Source: Pigmentiphaga humi
Lineage (GTDB): Bacteria > Pseudomonadota > Gammaproteobacteria > Burkholderiales > Burkholderiaceae_B
Length of the DNA: 64,000 nucleotides
Assembly (NCBI RefSeq): GCF_900606115.1
Contig: NZ_UWPJ01000011.1
Location: 1 to 64,000 of the forward strand
Direction: 5' to 3'
A program made the position numbers and the translations under genes. This document shows, piece after piece, positions 63,578-64,000 of the stretch. The notes under the pieces were generated by a model that made no database searches, had not been told where the DNA came from, and worked only from the letters and a program-made list of their open reading frames with translations. Within the stretch, counting starts at the first letter, position 1; each line of letters begins with the position of its first letter.

Positions 63578-64000
63578 GTGTCCGCGCAACGACCCGGCAC
63601 GATGCCCGCCATGCGCCGCCCGTCCGGCCTCTGGGGTCTGCCGCGCCCGGGCCGCGGCTGCCTGCCGGTGCTGCGCCGCAATTTCCTGGTGTGGCGCAAG
63701 ACCGCGCTGACCACGGTGCTGGGCGACGTGATGGATCCGATGGTCGCGCTGCTGGCGCTGGGCTACGGCCTGGGCAGCCTGCTGCCCGGCATAGACGGGG
63801 TGCCGTACGTGACCTTTCTCGCGGCCGGGTCGATCTGCATGGGGGCGTTGTACGCGGCGACGTTCGAGGCCACGTATAGTGCGTTCTCGCGGCTGCACAT
63901 CCAGCATTCCTGGGATGCCATGCTCAACACCCCGCTGTCGCTGGACGACGTGGTGTTCGCCGAAATCCTCTGGGCCGCGGCCAAGAGCCTGAAGAGCGGC
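63578..64000 (+). CDS. nodJ: NodJ-type ABC permease (cut by window end)
   Basis: A frame opening at GTG 63578 stays open to the last base, giving 141 residues. LRRNFLVWRKTALTTVLGDV, MDPMVALLALGYGLGSLLPG and IDGVPYVTFLAAGSICMGAL are typical of the ABC-2/NodJ permease start. ATG at 63602 is an alternative start. It is the membrane partner of the preceding ATPase. Confidence 0.85.
   Translation, partial: MSAQRPGTMPAMRRPSGLWGLPRPGRGCLPVLRRNFLVWRKTALTTVLGDVMDPMVALLALGYGLGSLLPGIDGVPYVTFLAAGSICMGALYAATFEATYSAFSRLHIQHSWDAMLNTPLSLDDVVFAEILWAAAKSLKSG

Noticed and set aside
1-64000. CRISPR array, rRNA or tRNA genes
   Set aside because: No regularly spaced direct repeats, rRNA-like segments or cloverleaf sequences were noticed on reading both strands. 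This was judged by eye only.

Overview
The window is a chromosomal segment of a high-GC betaproteobacterium of the Alcaligenaceae (Bordetella/Achromobacter type). The evidence is the S10-spc-alpha ribosomal order with infA-rpmJ after secY, a Bug-type tripartite-tricarboxylate receptor, NodIJ-type ABC genes, and a repeated intergenic hairpin element. No insertion sequence, tRNA, rRNA or CRISPR array was seen. The genus is inferred from gene content and style; no alignment was run. Layout: (1) 1-5644 holds the last codons of what is probably tuf, then the complete S10 operon rpsJ-rplCDWB-rpsS-rplV-rpsC-rplP-rpmC-rpsQ, closed by an intrinsic terminator at 5677-5713. (2) 5645-42805 is a 37-kb accessory island sitting exactly between the S10 and spc operons. 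(3) 42921-52685 holds a sigma-70-like promoter followed by the spc operon (rplN to secY, infA, rpmJ) and the alpha operon (rpsM, rpsK, rpsD, rpoA, rplQ), closed by a terminator at 52776-52811. (4) 52830-64000 is a catabolic and transport region: a Bug receptor, esterase, amidohydrolase and FAD monooxygenase in one tight operon with a divergent LysR gene, then dienelactone hydrolase, 3-oxoadipate enol-lactonase-like, LysR, cupin, and nodI with a truncated nodJ. The island is dominated by outer-membrane metal or heme uptake. Two paralogous cell-surface signalling systems each have a FecI-type sigma factor, a FecR regulator and a HasR/HemR-like TonB receptor with an N-terminal signalling domain. 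The first continues into a GloVer-type repeat protein with a C-terminal membrane anchor and a TPR protein. The second continues into a PKD-domain lipoprotein, a secreted hemophilin-like protein, a Slam-family outer-membrane translocator (DUF560) and a DUF6607 lipoprotein. This second locus is the most interesting system here: it links ECF-sigma signalling to Slam-dependent export of a probable soluble heme or metal carrier. A third unit pairs a TonB receptor with an MFS siderophore-permease-like protein and a TetR regulator. Its promoter overlaps a Fur-like box and a palindrome that recurs in front of the tetR gene. Each of the three uptake units begins at a Fur-like box. Other island genes are maa, a DUF763 gene, a BrnT/BrnA toxin-antitoxin pair, an Rpn-family nuclease, a GH3 beta-glucosidase, opgG, a LysR gene with a divergent intradiol dioxygenase, and a kexin-like S8 protease lipoprotein followed by a small secreted protein. 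Five copies of an ~80-nt hairpin repeat lie in spacers of the ribosomal loci; none was noticed in the island.
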